Below are positions 54,182 to 64,000 of a stretch of 64,000 nt of DNA, piece by piece (within the stretch, counting starts at the first letter, position 1; each line of letters begins with the position of its first letter). Under the pieces are notes generated by a model that saw only the letters and a program-made list of their open reading frames with translations, had not been told where the DNA came from and did no database searches. This DNA is from Mesostigma viride (Eukaryota > Streptophyta > Mesostigmatophyceae > Mesostigmatales > Mesostigmataceae). Both the position numbers and the translations under genes were made by a program. Location: the NCBI GenBank assembly GCA_009746045.1, contig RPFO01000769.1:22501-86500 (forward strand), in the 5' to 3' direction.

Positions 54182-57100
54182 CTCCCCTGGTGGGCCATGG
54201 CAGGCATCCTTGGCCCTTGCCACTTTTAACACCCGCACATTGCTAGATGACGACCATAGCTGCCGGATAGAGGAGCTAGTCGCATTCTGCATTGAGTATC
54301 GTGTATCTATATTAGGCGTCCAGGAACACCGCCGCACGGTGCCACTTGGCATGGTGAGCACTGATCGCTTGGCGGGTGGCTGGCGGTTTTACTTCGCTGG
54401 CAGCGGTACGTCTGGCCAAGGTGGTGTTGGTCTTTTGTGTTCGCCGCTGGCAGTTGCTAGCCTCAGCACGCTTAAGTTTCTAACCCCACGCCTTATGGTA
54501 GCACATTTCACCTCTGTCGAGCTAGGGGCGGTCTAAACACCACCTCACGGTGGGGGTGGGCTACGCACCCCACAGTGGTCTACCTGAGTCGGCCCGTGAG
54601 GAGTTCTTCGAATCCTTGCATGACCTTGAGAGGGTCACCCCGGCCCGCCACTTTTTGGTTATGCTGCTCGACGCCAATGCCACGCTCCCCGTGGGCACTG
54701 CTGGCAGCCGCTTTGCGCCTGCTGACACTACTGCTATAACGACAACACTCCCCTGTTTTCTGCCTTTTTGCGGGATAGCGGGATGGTTGCTGTCAACTGC
54801 CACTTCCAACGTCCCTCACAGGACTTGGTCACTTTTCGTGGCCCTAACGGCCGTCAGGCCTGTTTGGACTACGTGGTGGTACGGCAGTCCAGGTGCACCT
54901 CGGTCCTGGACACCCGAGTGTTTGACACGCCGACGGTGTGCTCTGACCACCGGTTGGTGCGCGCGACCCTTCGGCTCCGGTTCCACGTCCCCGCGCGCCG
55001 CGCCCCAGTGGTCCGCCCTGACTGGTCTGCTCTACGTCCGGTCAAGGGAGATCCTGAGGACTGGACGGACGCCGAGCACGAGCGGAACGGTGCCGACGGA
55101 GTACCTGTCGGCCCTGGACGCCCGGGCGGACGTCGACGAGCTGGACAATGGTGCCCCCAACGCAGCCATTTTTGCGGGCTTTGCGGCCCGTGCCCCGTTG
55201 CTGGCGGCCCGGCACCTGCCGGTCATGCCCCGCCGCCGCCCCGGCCCGCTCTACCGCCAGGACCCCAAGGTCTTGGCCGCCCGGCACCGCCTCAAGCGTA
55301 ACCGGGACCCGCTGCAGAAACCATTGCTCAAGGCCGCCCTTGTGGAGGCCTACGAGCACGCTCAGGACGCGGAGGCGGCCCAGTGCATCGCGGATGCCAA
55401 GGCCTGCCAGGCTCGCAACCAGGGCAAGGACATGTGGTACCACCTCGACCGGCTCGGCGGCCGGCGGCAGCGCACCCCGGTGGAGCACACGGGGGACGGC
55501 ACGGCGCCGGTAAGCCTTGACCGCTGGTTGGCCCACAATGTTTCCTTGACCGGTGGGGCTCGCGCCCCCCCCCGCCGCTTCACCCCGAGACGGCCGCCCG
55601 CCTCGGGGTCGCCGGACCCCCGCCGCCGCCAGCGCCCCCCTCCTCGGCCGCGGACTACCAAGTCCCCGCCTTGCAGGAGGGCTGCCTTGCCACTGACGAC
55701 GTCGTCCCCCCCTTCACTTTGAAGGAATTGGACGGCGCCCTTGCTCGCCTGCGGTACGATGCGGCGGTCGGTGCCGACCACCTTTCTGCTGAGCTGCTGA
55801 AGACCCCTGATCTGGCGGTTAGGGATCTTCTGCTGGCGTTCTGCAACCGTGTCCTGCTCTCTGACGAGCCTCCGCCTGCTGAGTGGCAGACGGCCATCCG
55901 CGTCATGCTGTACAAGAAGGGCTCTGCTGCTGACCCCGGTAACTACCGGGGTGTCTGCCTCCAGAGCGCCGCGCTGAAGGTCTTCATGCGCATGATGCTG
56001 CACAGGCTCCGCGCCGCGCTGGACCCACACCTGGGTGAGTCTCAGATGGGTTTCCGTCGTGGTCGTAACACTGTCATGGCTGTGTTTGTCGCGCGCCGGT
56101 TGATGGAGGAGGTGCGTCGACTTCCCCCTGACAGTTTGCCGCTGGTCTTCATTTTTGTTGACTATATCAAGGCCTTTGACACGGTTCTCTGGGAGGCTCT
56201 TTGGGCCATCCTAGCTCTGGATCGGGTACCACCTGCGTTTATTGCTGCCATTCGCCGTCTGTATGAGGGCTCACAGGCAGTAGTGCGGACTGCGGAGGGC
56301 ACCACTCCACCATTCCCCCTTCACCACGGGGTGTGGCAAGGTTGTGTCCTGTCCCCATACCTGTTCATTATTGTCGTGGATCACGTCATGCGCCGGGCAC
56401 GTGCGCGCTTTACTGCTCTTAAGGGGTTCGAGCCAGGCTTGCTTGGACATCCTTAACGTGAAAGAGCACGGCGGGGTTAGACCTGGTTACCGCCTTGCCG
56501 ACCTGATTTATGCGGATGATACCACCCTCATCGAGAGCCCCGAGCACATTCAGACCTGGCTGGACTGCCTGGGCCTGGAGGCGCGGGCGGTGGGGCTGGA
56601 GATTAGTGTCAAAACTGAGGCGATGGTGATAGGGGCATCCAGTAAACCACCGCTGCCGCGCCTGCTCGACGGGACGGAGGTCCCATTCCGCGACCGCTTC
56701 AAGCTGTTGGGGAGCTGGCTTCCTGACACCGCCGACGATGTGGACACCCACATCGGCCTTGCCTGGGCCAAGCTCCGTTCGCTCACACCCTACTGGCGCT
56801 CGAAGGGCCTGCATGGACGGGCACCGCAAGCGCATGCTCTTCAAGGTCCTCGTCCTCACGGTGCTCACGTATGGCGCCGAGGCGTGGACCCTCCCACCCA
56901 AACTGGCAGCTCGGCTCGACGGCACAGTTTACAGGATGCTCCGGCAGGTCCGGTAGGTTTTTCCGATCGTCCGTCATCAGAGTCTTTGCATCATGGCATG
57001 CCTCGTGTTTCGGACGAGATTAGGCAGCGTAGGATAGCATTTGTAGGACACCTTGCCCGCACCAGCCAGGTCAACACCACCCGCTTGGTCTGGCCGGCCC

Positions 57101-57515
57101 CCAGCGGCTTGGACAGCCAGGGCGGCACATTCTGACCTGGCCTGGCCCCAAGGATATTCCCAAAAGGGTAGGGAAACCTGTCACCAACTACGTTCAGATG
57201 TTGCTGGACGACCTAGTGGTCCCAGCCCAGTTTGAGCACCGCATCCACTCTCTCTCCCGTCTTTGGACTGCATGCCATGCAGGACAAGACGCGGTGGAAG
57301 AAGATTGTCAAGGCGCACACGCCCGACCCTGTGGGCAAGCCACCTCCCCCCAAGCGGAGGAGGCGTTTTGATGAGTAGTGTAGTTATTAGGATTTTCTAG
57401 ATAGAGTTAGGATAGTTCGATCACGCGGCTTCCTCCACCCCATCCATCATGAAATATGTGCTACATGACCTCCCCACGGAGGCATGTTATAATTTAATTT
57501 AATTTAATTTTTTTG
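54182..57515 (+). mobile_element. Non-LTR retrotransposon (LINE), near full length, frameshifted
   Basis: An APE-type endonuclease starts near 54210 (ATFNTRTLLDD, RVSILGVQEHRR, LLDANATLPVG, LDYVVVRQSR, VCSDHRLVRATL). Reverse transcriptase follows at about 55690-56930: FTLKELDGALARLRYDAAVG, GNYRGVCLQSA, motif A FVDYIKAFDTV, motif B HHGVWQGCVLSP, motif C YADDTTL, then LLGSWLP and LTYGAEAWTL. The C-terminal text RFDE ends near 57378. The frame shifts at about 54535, 54770, 55040, 56440, 56810 and 56955, so this copy is inactive as sequenced. The 3' end is AATTTAATTTAATTTAATTT-type DNA at 57490-57515. The 5' limit is uncertain. Confidence 0.9.
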
Positions 57516-57764
57516 AATTGAGGACTCCCATTTAGGCTCTCGTGACACAGTCTACATCAATTAATGAAGGACACCTAGTCCGGTACTCAAAAAGTTTGTA
57601 CACCGTGCGACTCCCTCTGGACCCGGTCCCTACGTACTTCCTGGTGCATGCAGTTAACGTGCTTTAATAGTTTATTTAATTTAACGTACTGGTGCACATG
57701 ACCGAGTGCATGAATGACTAAAAATCTGAATCAATGGAACTAGTGGTAATGAGGTGCTTATTAT

Positions 57765-58345
57765 ATATATTCATTGAGAATGATAGATTACGGAGGTGAG
57801 ATAGGCATGCAACATAAGGAAAAACCCGATAACTGGGGGAATAACCCTGAAGAACTTAATAGTAATCTGACACGGCCGGACATCCAAGGATCACGCCAGC
57901 TGCACAAGGTACAACTAACTATACAGCACAAAACTACACGCAGCAACGTACAGCGCTGCCGGCCCACCATGCAGGCCTGGAAGGGATGTAGGCCGCATAG
58001 GTCGCGACAAAGTCGGCCCGGGTGCGGCGGAATAACACATCAGCCACGGTGCGAGTGAGGGCGAGTGACAGGCGCTGCCGCCAATACGAGGACCACGTGT
58101 GGGCCGACCACGGGGCGGTCTGACTGACCCTCGAGGTCGAGGCGGTCTTCACGGCGCTGGCAGCACTCGTGGAAAACTCCGCTGTCTTGGGGCCCATGGC
58201 CCCGAACTCCTCAAGGACAAAGGGGATGACCCGGTGGGGCCCCACATTGCCGTAGGAGGCAAACTTGTCGCGCTCAGCCACAGCGGCAGCAGCGCCGGCA
58301 TCCACAGCCGCCCGGAGGATGTGGCGACCGGAGAGCGGCCGCCGA
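57765..58345 (-). mobile_element. 5'-truncated LINE 3' end, minus strand
   Basis: The minus frame reads AAAAVAERDKFASYGNVGPH, RVIPFVLEEFGAMGPKTAEF and LSLALTRTVADVLFRRTRAD, then the untranslated end with CCTCCGTAATCTATCATTCT, terminating in TGAATATATA. It is nearly identical to 58920-59525 in inverted orientation and differs from the LINE at 54182, so it is a second family. The C-terminal domain shown is common after the RT of algal LINEs. Confidence 0.85.
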
Positions 58346-58384
58346 TTATATATATCTTATATATAGTACCGGCTGGACCTGGAG

Positions 58385-58790
58385 GGCCAGCGGGCCCCAT
58401 GCATGGTCGGCGTGGACCTGGACGTCATATTGGCGCGTCAGCGCTTGTCGGTGGCGCTGACTCGGGCCATGGCTGACATCATGCTCCGCCGTACGCGGGC
58501 TGATTTTGCGGTGAAGCAGGGCTATTAGGTTCCTCCCGTTAGGAGTTTCCATTGGTCTTATCGTAGTATAGAGCTTTGACATGGCTCTGTATATAGGTTT
58601 ATAGCTGGGCGTTTACTTTGGTTTGAGTGATTTCACTCTGCTGTAAGTAATTATATTCATTTTAATATATATATATTATTTCTTCAGGGTTATTCTCCCA
58701 GTTATCGGGTTTTTCCTTATGTTGCATGCCCATCTCACCTCCGTAATCTATCATTCTCAATGAATATATATAGTAGTCCTCCGGGTGGTG
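58385..58790 (+). mobile_element. 5'-truncated LINE 3' end, plus strand
   Basis: The frame reads VGVDLDVILARQRLSVALTR then AMADIMLRRTRADFAV, stop at 58528, then a 260-bp untranslated end closing with TCATTCTCAATGAATATATA and a TAGTAG tail. It is a related but diverged member of the family at 57765 and 58795. Confidence 0.8.
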
Positions 58791-58794
58791 TGTG

Positions 58795-59530
58795 CCATGG
58801 TTCGGTCGGTCATTCCCCACTCCGCCATCAAGTGCGAGGGCGCGGATGGGGCCGCCCTCTACTCACCCATCCACCGCCCCGACATTACCGTGCTTGACTA
58901 CGACGGCCGGGCAGGGTAATTGCCACCTGCTCATCGATGTCTCCGTGGCTCGGCCGCTCTCCGGTCGCCACATCCTCCGGGCGGCTGTGGATGCCGGCGC
59001 TGCTGCCGCTGTGGCTGAGCGCGACAAGTTTGCCTCCTACGGCAATGTGGGGCCCCACCGGGTCATCCCCTTTGTCCTTGAAGAGTTCGGGGCCATGGGC
59101 CCCAAGACAGTGGAGTTTTTCCACGAGTGCTGCCATGCAGCGCCGTGAAGACCGCCTCGACCTCGAGGGTCAGACCGCCCCGTGGTCTGCCCGCACGTGG
59201 TCCTCGTATTGGCGGCAGAGCCTGTCACTCGCCCTCACTCGCACCGTGGCTGATGTGTTATTCCGCCGCACCCGGGCCGACTTTGTCGCGACCCATGCAG
59301 TCTAGATCCCTCCCAGGCCTGCATGGTGGGCCGGCAGCGATCATGGCTGCGTGTCGTAGTTTTGTGCGGTATAGGCAGTTGTACCTTGTGCAGCTGGCGT
59401 GATCCTAGGATGTCCGTGTCAGATTCCTATTAATTTCTTCAGGGTTATTCTCCTTATCAGGTTTTCCCTTATGTTGCATGCCCATGTCACCTCCGTAATC
59501 TATCATTCTCAATATGAATATATATAGTAG
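58795..59530 (+). mobile_element. 5'-truncated LINE 3' end, plus strand, next to the previous copy
   Basis: Frames read SVIPHSAIKCEGADGAALYS, HRPDITVLDYDGRAG, CHLLIDVSVARPLSGRHILR, FASYGNVGPHRVIPFVLEEF and ALTRTVADVLFRRTRADFVA. It has one or more frameshifts (near 58918 and 59145). It ends with the family terminus CTATCATTCTCAATATGAAT then ATATATAGTAG. Confidence 0.85.
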
Positions 59531-59549
59531 TCTTATTGAGCCTACCTCT

Positions 59550-59745
59550 TGTTGTATTGCACCCACAGTTGGGTCCGCACCACATGTGATGCGGAGAGAG
59601 CACTCTGTCTGTGGCCTGCCGCCGACCCCTTGCCGCAGTGAGAGAAGCTTGGGCGCCCTCCCTCCTCCTCGTTGTCTAACTAGGGGTCGACGATTACTCT
59701 ATTGCACCCACATGACGATGTCTACATGACTGTTATGATTACTCT
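59550..59745 (+). repeat. Dispersed repeat, copy 2
   Basis: Pairs with 34695-34900 (GTTGTATTGCACCCACAGTT, GTGGCCTGCCGCCGACC, GAGAGAAGCTTGGGCGCCCT). Here it follows directly after the LINE terminus. 59746-60316 shows no feature. Confidence 0.75.
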
Positions 59746-60316
59746 ATGAACTAGTGCCCTCTATTACTGCACCTGGCCGTTCAATAATGCCCACTGGTAG
59801 CTCCTACATGCAGATCGACCTGTAAACAAACCCCCGAGGTGGTTGACCACCCGTGGACCTCCCAAGCTTAAGATAAGGCTGCTCAAATGATGTAGCCGAC
59901 CGATGATCGAACCCACCAGCAAGCGCAACACAGGGTGGGCGCCACTGGCCCACTGCCACATTCTGTCAGCCAGTCACCACTGCTGGCGGATCCTCCCAAT
60001 GTTACCTGCATACCACGCGGCAGAAATAATCCACTACCATCTGATAAAGCCATTTATCTACAATACAGCGCAGTGGTCTGTACGATACAGCTAGCCATCC
60101 ACAATATAGCTGCTGCAGGCAGACTCCCATGTGTCCCCTGATATACATGAAAGCCCTCTGACATGAGTTATGGCACCGAGTTGCTGACACGACAGTGTGC
60201 TGACTGATATACTTGGATAGTATTGCTTGTACATCGCTTTGATGGAAATAAGTCACACCACCGGTGTTGACAGATCAGCCACACCACCAGTCGAGCCAGA
60301 ATTTCTGGACAACTAT

Positions 60317-63300
60317 TTACACATCTCCACCAGTTGGAGTCACGGCCTGGCCAGTCCTCACCCCATCGGCCTCCCGTAAACTGACACCTGGCGCCGTCAC
60401 AGCACCACGCCCCGGCGTCACAGCACTCGCTGCCACCGTCCCGACATGGCCCCCTGTCGCCGCAGGGCAATCCTCCCCCTCCGCCGCCTCCTGCATGATC
60501 GCATAGTCACCGAATCGATGCATCACGTGCGCCGCCGCCGCCTCCACGGACATCTCGCGCCGCCAGCGTGCACGGGTGCTCGCCTCCCCCTGCCCCCCCC
60601 CTGGCCGGCTGCTCCCGTTGCTCCTCATCCACGACCCCGACAACTTTATCCCTACGCGGTTCCGCTTGCTCTTCATCCCCGGCCTGGACTGAGTTGACCC
60701 GCCGGCAGCGTTTGCGCCGCCAATGTGGTTACCCGTGGGTCCCCCGGCAGGTGTCGGCCTCGCGATGCCCTCTTCCACACGGGATAGCTGGCACCCGTCA
60801 CCGTCATGGCTCACATCCCCATGTACGTCATGGCTGCCATCACCACCATCGACTTGGCTGTCATGGCTCTTGCCCGGCCCCATCTCAGGATCATCCCCCG
60901 TGGCTGGCCCCTGGTCCAGGGCAGACCCATCCGGCGCCTCGGCAACATCGTCCCTGGCATCCAATCGCCCGTCAACCGGCTCCTCTCCGCCGCTCGACTC
61001 AGGCCCTCCGCGACCCCCACGAGACGTCCAGGGGAAGTGATGGTGGTGGCGATGGCGGTGCGATGTTGATGACGCCCCCTGGCTGGGCCAGCAGGCCGCG
61101 TGAACCTTGCTGGCAAGAGTTGCCACGCACCGGTCAAACATCTCGCCCTTGTCCCGGGGGGGGGGCGGGGGGGCCGGGGAGAGCGGCAATTCTGCCCAGA
61201 GGTGTCCTGCGGCATGCCATGGTAGGCATTGTGCGGTGGGGGAGTGCCGGTGTGCGCTTCCTTTTCGCCTTCATCGGCCGGAACGAATGTTAGGGTGGCG
61301 TTGTCACCATCGCCATGAACGCCAGCATCATCCCCAACCAGCGTTCTGGCGGGGACTACAGTGGTGACGTCACCGGCGGCGGCGGTGACGGACGCAGGAT
61401 CCAATCTCACGCTCGCCGACAGCTGCATCTTGCGGGCTATCCGTGCGCGATCCAGTGCGGACAGCACCTCCCCGTACGTGTACCGCTGGCCGTCCAGAAC
61501 CAGCACCCTGGAGGCGGGGTCAGCTGCTGCCACCTGGCCGTGCCGCCGCCTCCGAAACAAAGACTTGGGGAGGCTCAACCACGACTCGTGATTGAACAAG
61601 AAAGAAACCCCGTGCGCCCCATGCAATGAGGTGCCATCTGGCCCGTTGTCCCCACCGTTCTCCATGGGGCCCATGCTCCCGGAAGCCGGGCCGGCATGCC
61701 ATGATTCCCTCACGCCACCTGGCGCGCCCTCCACAGGACCTCCTGCCTGGCCTTGTGCTGCGTGGAGCCAGCGGAGGAGGTCGCGCGCCACCTGGCGGTC
61801 GCCCGCCGCCTTGTGCTGCGCCCCGTCAGGGGGACTGGATGATCGGAAGGAGAGCCACCGCAGCAGCGTGCGGGTCTCATCGAGCAGCAGGTGGGAAACC
61901 TCGGCGAGCGCAGAGGTGGAGCGGGGGCCGCGCGACTCCATGATCTCCGTCAGCGCGGCCTGTCGGGGAGGGGTTTAACAGTTTTAGTAGTATATAATAG
62001 CAGAAGTAGTAAATAAGGGACTAGAGTGGACGACAAAGTGTGCGACTCCATGATCTCCGTCAGCGCCGCCCGGGGGTGGCGCTCCTTGTCCATTTTTTAC
62101 AATTGTCCATTTTTTGACATCGTGGATAAGAATCCGAGAGATAGGAGACACAGCGGATTTGCAATACCAGGACCGTTTACAGCCTCGAAGGTTCAAAATG
62201 CCGTCATTTCAAATCTTCAGTTAAAGTGTGAAGTTTGAGGATCGGTCTAGGTAGGATCATCCTTTCTGGTAATACATGTTTGGAATATGGAAGCGCTCAC
62301 AAGAAATCCACGTGATAGGTATCTCAAACAGCACAGTGTCAGCGTAAAGAAGATCATGAAGTAGTTCCCCACAGTTGCGTTCTACGCAATACAAAAGGTT
62401 TGCGGTGACAGGCAGCAGGTCTCGCTCTACTCTAATTGCGTCAAACAAGCATGAACTACTATTAGTGAAAACATGCTTGCATGACTAATGCTATCTGATG
62501 AAACTGTCAGTGACACACGAGTGAACCGGCCGACCGCGGACTTGTACAATGTACACCTGTCCTGCCCAGGTTAAACTGCACTCAGCTTAGAACTCATGGG
62601 CTTGCTGGCAGAACGATTGCTGGACATGCTTAAAGGTTGGAAGGTGCACTATATCGTAATTGGGGTGCCGCGCACTCACCAGCACAAAGGCGACGAAGAA
62701 CTGGAAGAGGATGAAGAAGAAGGAGATCATGTAGATCCTGCGGCCAGGCAAACAAGGGAGTTTCAACCCACAGACATAAAGACGGGTGCATGCTGAGATG
62801 ACCGAGCAAAGAAGCCAGTAACCACGCACAGAGAGGTACAGCAAGAAAAAGTACGCATTTCTGAACGTTCTGTGCCAAAGAAGCCGTTGAAATTGCCGAG
62901 GGAAAAAGTGGACGCTTTAATCCCGCAGCCCGGTGGACGTCAACTCTCTCGGTGCGGACTTCTCCTCCTGCGAGGAGAATAAGGCTTTATGCGTAGTATA
63001 TGATTAGGCCTTTTCAAATGACCAGGAGAAAGAAACTTTCATTTCGATGGCTGGATGTACAACTAGGCCATTTTCAGCAGGCAGGAGCTACGCGGTAAAA
63101 GCAGGTAGCTTGCTTTGTCAATTGCATGTTGGCCAGCAGACAGTGCACGGAGGTGCGTTTTAAACAGCGAAGTATAGAGCGGGGAATTGAGGGTAAAGTC
63201 CCACACGTGCACTGACGCGTTGGCACCACAACAAGTGCTATAGCCAACTATAGCCAAACTTAGCAACTTGCAAAGTTCTTCGTTATGTAGCATAAGAATG

Positions 63301-63909
63301 CCATGACAACAACTTAGCGAATTTGGCTATCTAGACATGAATTGAAGCGATACCGATGGGAGCCTATATCAGCCACCACAAGAGCTCGATCACCAAGCTC
63401 ACCATGTTGACCACAAAAGAGGCATGCAACGATGTGACCTGCCAGGCGGTTGCGTGCACTGCGGTAGCTAGTGAGCAACCGTCAACGCTGTGCAGGATGC
63501 CAGTGTATTCATTAGAACTATGCACTGGTGGGCCCCTTGGAGAAAAGTACCCAAAGGAAAAGCACCCAAAGGCCAGCCAGCTGCCGCATTTTAAACGACA
63601 TTTTTCCAGCTAGAGCCTTTGTTATAGCTACTGAACTAAAAATGTTTCCCACCGCTGGCCAGACGAAGAAAATTCATGCGATACTGAATCCGCCGTAGCT
63701 GGTTGAACATAAAATCACAGCAGACTGTGTGCACTGGCCATAAATGATAAGCTGCCACGGTCACCATCCACCATCTAACTACTACCAAACCCCATGACCA
63801 GCCTCACCAGAAGAAGATCCACGCGACCACCAGCTGTAGCTGGATGAGCTGCCGCAGCTTGTCCATCACAGACACCTCTCCCACCAGCATGAGGAAGCAG
63901 GTGTTCAGG
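60317..63909 (-). CDS. Polycystin/TRP-like cation channel, C-terminal part (partial, runs off the right edge)
   Basis: Visible exons: complement(join(60317..61959, 62680..62737, 63808..63909)), with more exons beyond the window. The spliced frame reads LNTCFLMLVGEVSVMDKLRQ (pore helix and filter-like LVGE), LIQLQLVVAW, then the last membrane segment IYMISFFFILFQFFVAFVL, then AALTEIMESRG, aligning with the polycystin pattern of pore loop, S6 and a post-S6 helix. The cytoplasmic tail is long, Gly/Pro/Asp-rich and contains DGQRYTYGEVLSALDRARIA. The frame from exon start 61959 and the more protein-like downstream frame (GEMFDRCVATLASKV to stop at 60317) differ by one base at the G runs of 61156-61173, so a base-count error or real frameshift is likely; if the first frame is right the stop lies near 60811. 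Family assignment rests on about 60 residues. Exon-edge copies occur at 62039-62070 and 63946-63980. Confidence 0.6.
62039..62070 (-). repeat. Copy of the channel's last-exon 5' edge
   Basis: TGCGACTCCATGATCTCCGT then CAGCGCCGCC at 62041 matches CGCGACTCCATGATCTCCGT then CAGCGCGGCC at 61931, codons AALTEIMES. It lies about 110 bases upstream, in transcription order, of the real acceptor. Confidence 0.9.
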
Positions 63910-63945
63910 CTGCACGGCAGAGATGTTTTGGTAGTAATGCGAGCA

Positions 63946-63980
63946 TTTGAGGAAGCAGGTGATGAGGCTGGTGCACGCCA
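63946..63980 (-). repeat. Copy of the channel pore-exon 5' edge
   Basis: GAGGAAGCAGGTGATGAGGC then TGGTGCACG at 63950 matches GAGGAAGCAGGTGTTCAGGC then TGCACGG at 63891. On the coding strand it reads SLITCFL against the true SLNTCFL. Confidence 0.8.
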
Positions 63981-64000
63981 CACGGGTCAAACACCACGGG

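Noticed and set aside
62257-62448. Extra channel exon on the minus strand between the last two exons
   Set aside because: The exons at 62680 and 61959 join in phase and align through S6 into the post-S6 helix, and the intervening frame lacks motifs.

Overview
This window looks like nuclear DNA of a flagellated eukaryotic alga, most likely a green alga. The reasons are GC-rich, intron-dense genes, a cGMP-dependent protein kinase, a polycystin-like channel, a plant/algal NO VEIN-type ATPase, non-LTR retrotransposons and heavy simple-sequence DNA. I cannot name the species.

Layout. 1-1254: degenerate repetitive 3' flank. 1255-11050 (minus): ten-exon gene for a complete, probably N-myristoylated cGMP-dependent protein kinase of 669 residues. 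11051-12395: shared head-to-head upstream region. 12396-28567 (plus): nine-exon SEC16-type COPII scaffold of about 2,900 residues, with a glutamine-rich N-terminus and one probable base-count error in a G run. 28568-33600: decayed transposon island. 33600-35797: a large (AAGT)n array fused to a short retroposon, plus a dispersed repeat. 35798-38956 (minus): single-exon cytosine-5 DNA methyltransferase. 39224-44876 (minus): four-exon NO VEIN/sacsin-like GHKL ATPase. 45842-46573 (minus): small two-exon proline-rich hypothetical gene. 46574-50220: no recognisable gene. 50247-52617: (ATTC)n, then about 2.2 kb of (GGGAT)n. 52995-59530: LINE remnants, including one nearly full-length but frameshifted copy and a cluster of 5'-truncated 3' ends, two of them inverted. 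60317-63909 (minus): 3' part of a polycystin/TRP-like channel gene that runs off the right edge.

The most unusual observation is that introns of three unrelated genes are full of decayed copies of the adjacent exon edges, splice site included. Copies of an exon's 3' edge lie in the intron downstream, and copies of its 5' edge lie in the intron upstream. Where several copies exist, similarity generally falls with distance from the real exon, as if exon/intron boundaries are repeatedly tandem-duplicated and older copies pushed outward. Several copies keep intact GT or AG dinucleotides, so they are potential decoy or alternative splice sites. The ones I translated run into stop codons. I call these 'exon-edge echoes'.

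The genes do not form one pathway. The kinase and the channel would both suit flagellar or calcium signalling, SEC16 is secretory, and the methyltransferase and GHKL ATPase are adjacent in the same orientation. All exon coordinates come from reading frames, splice consensus and family motifs by eye, not from transcripts.
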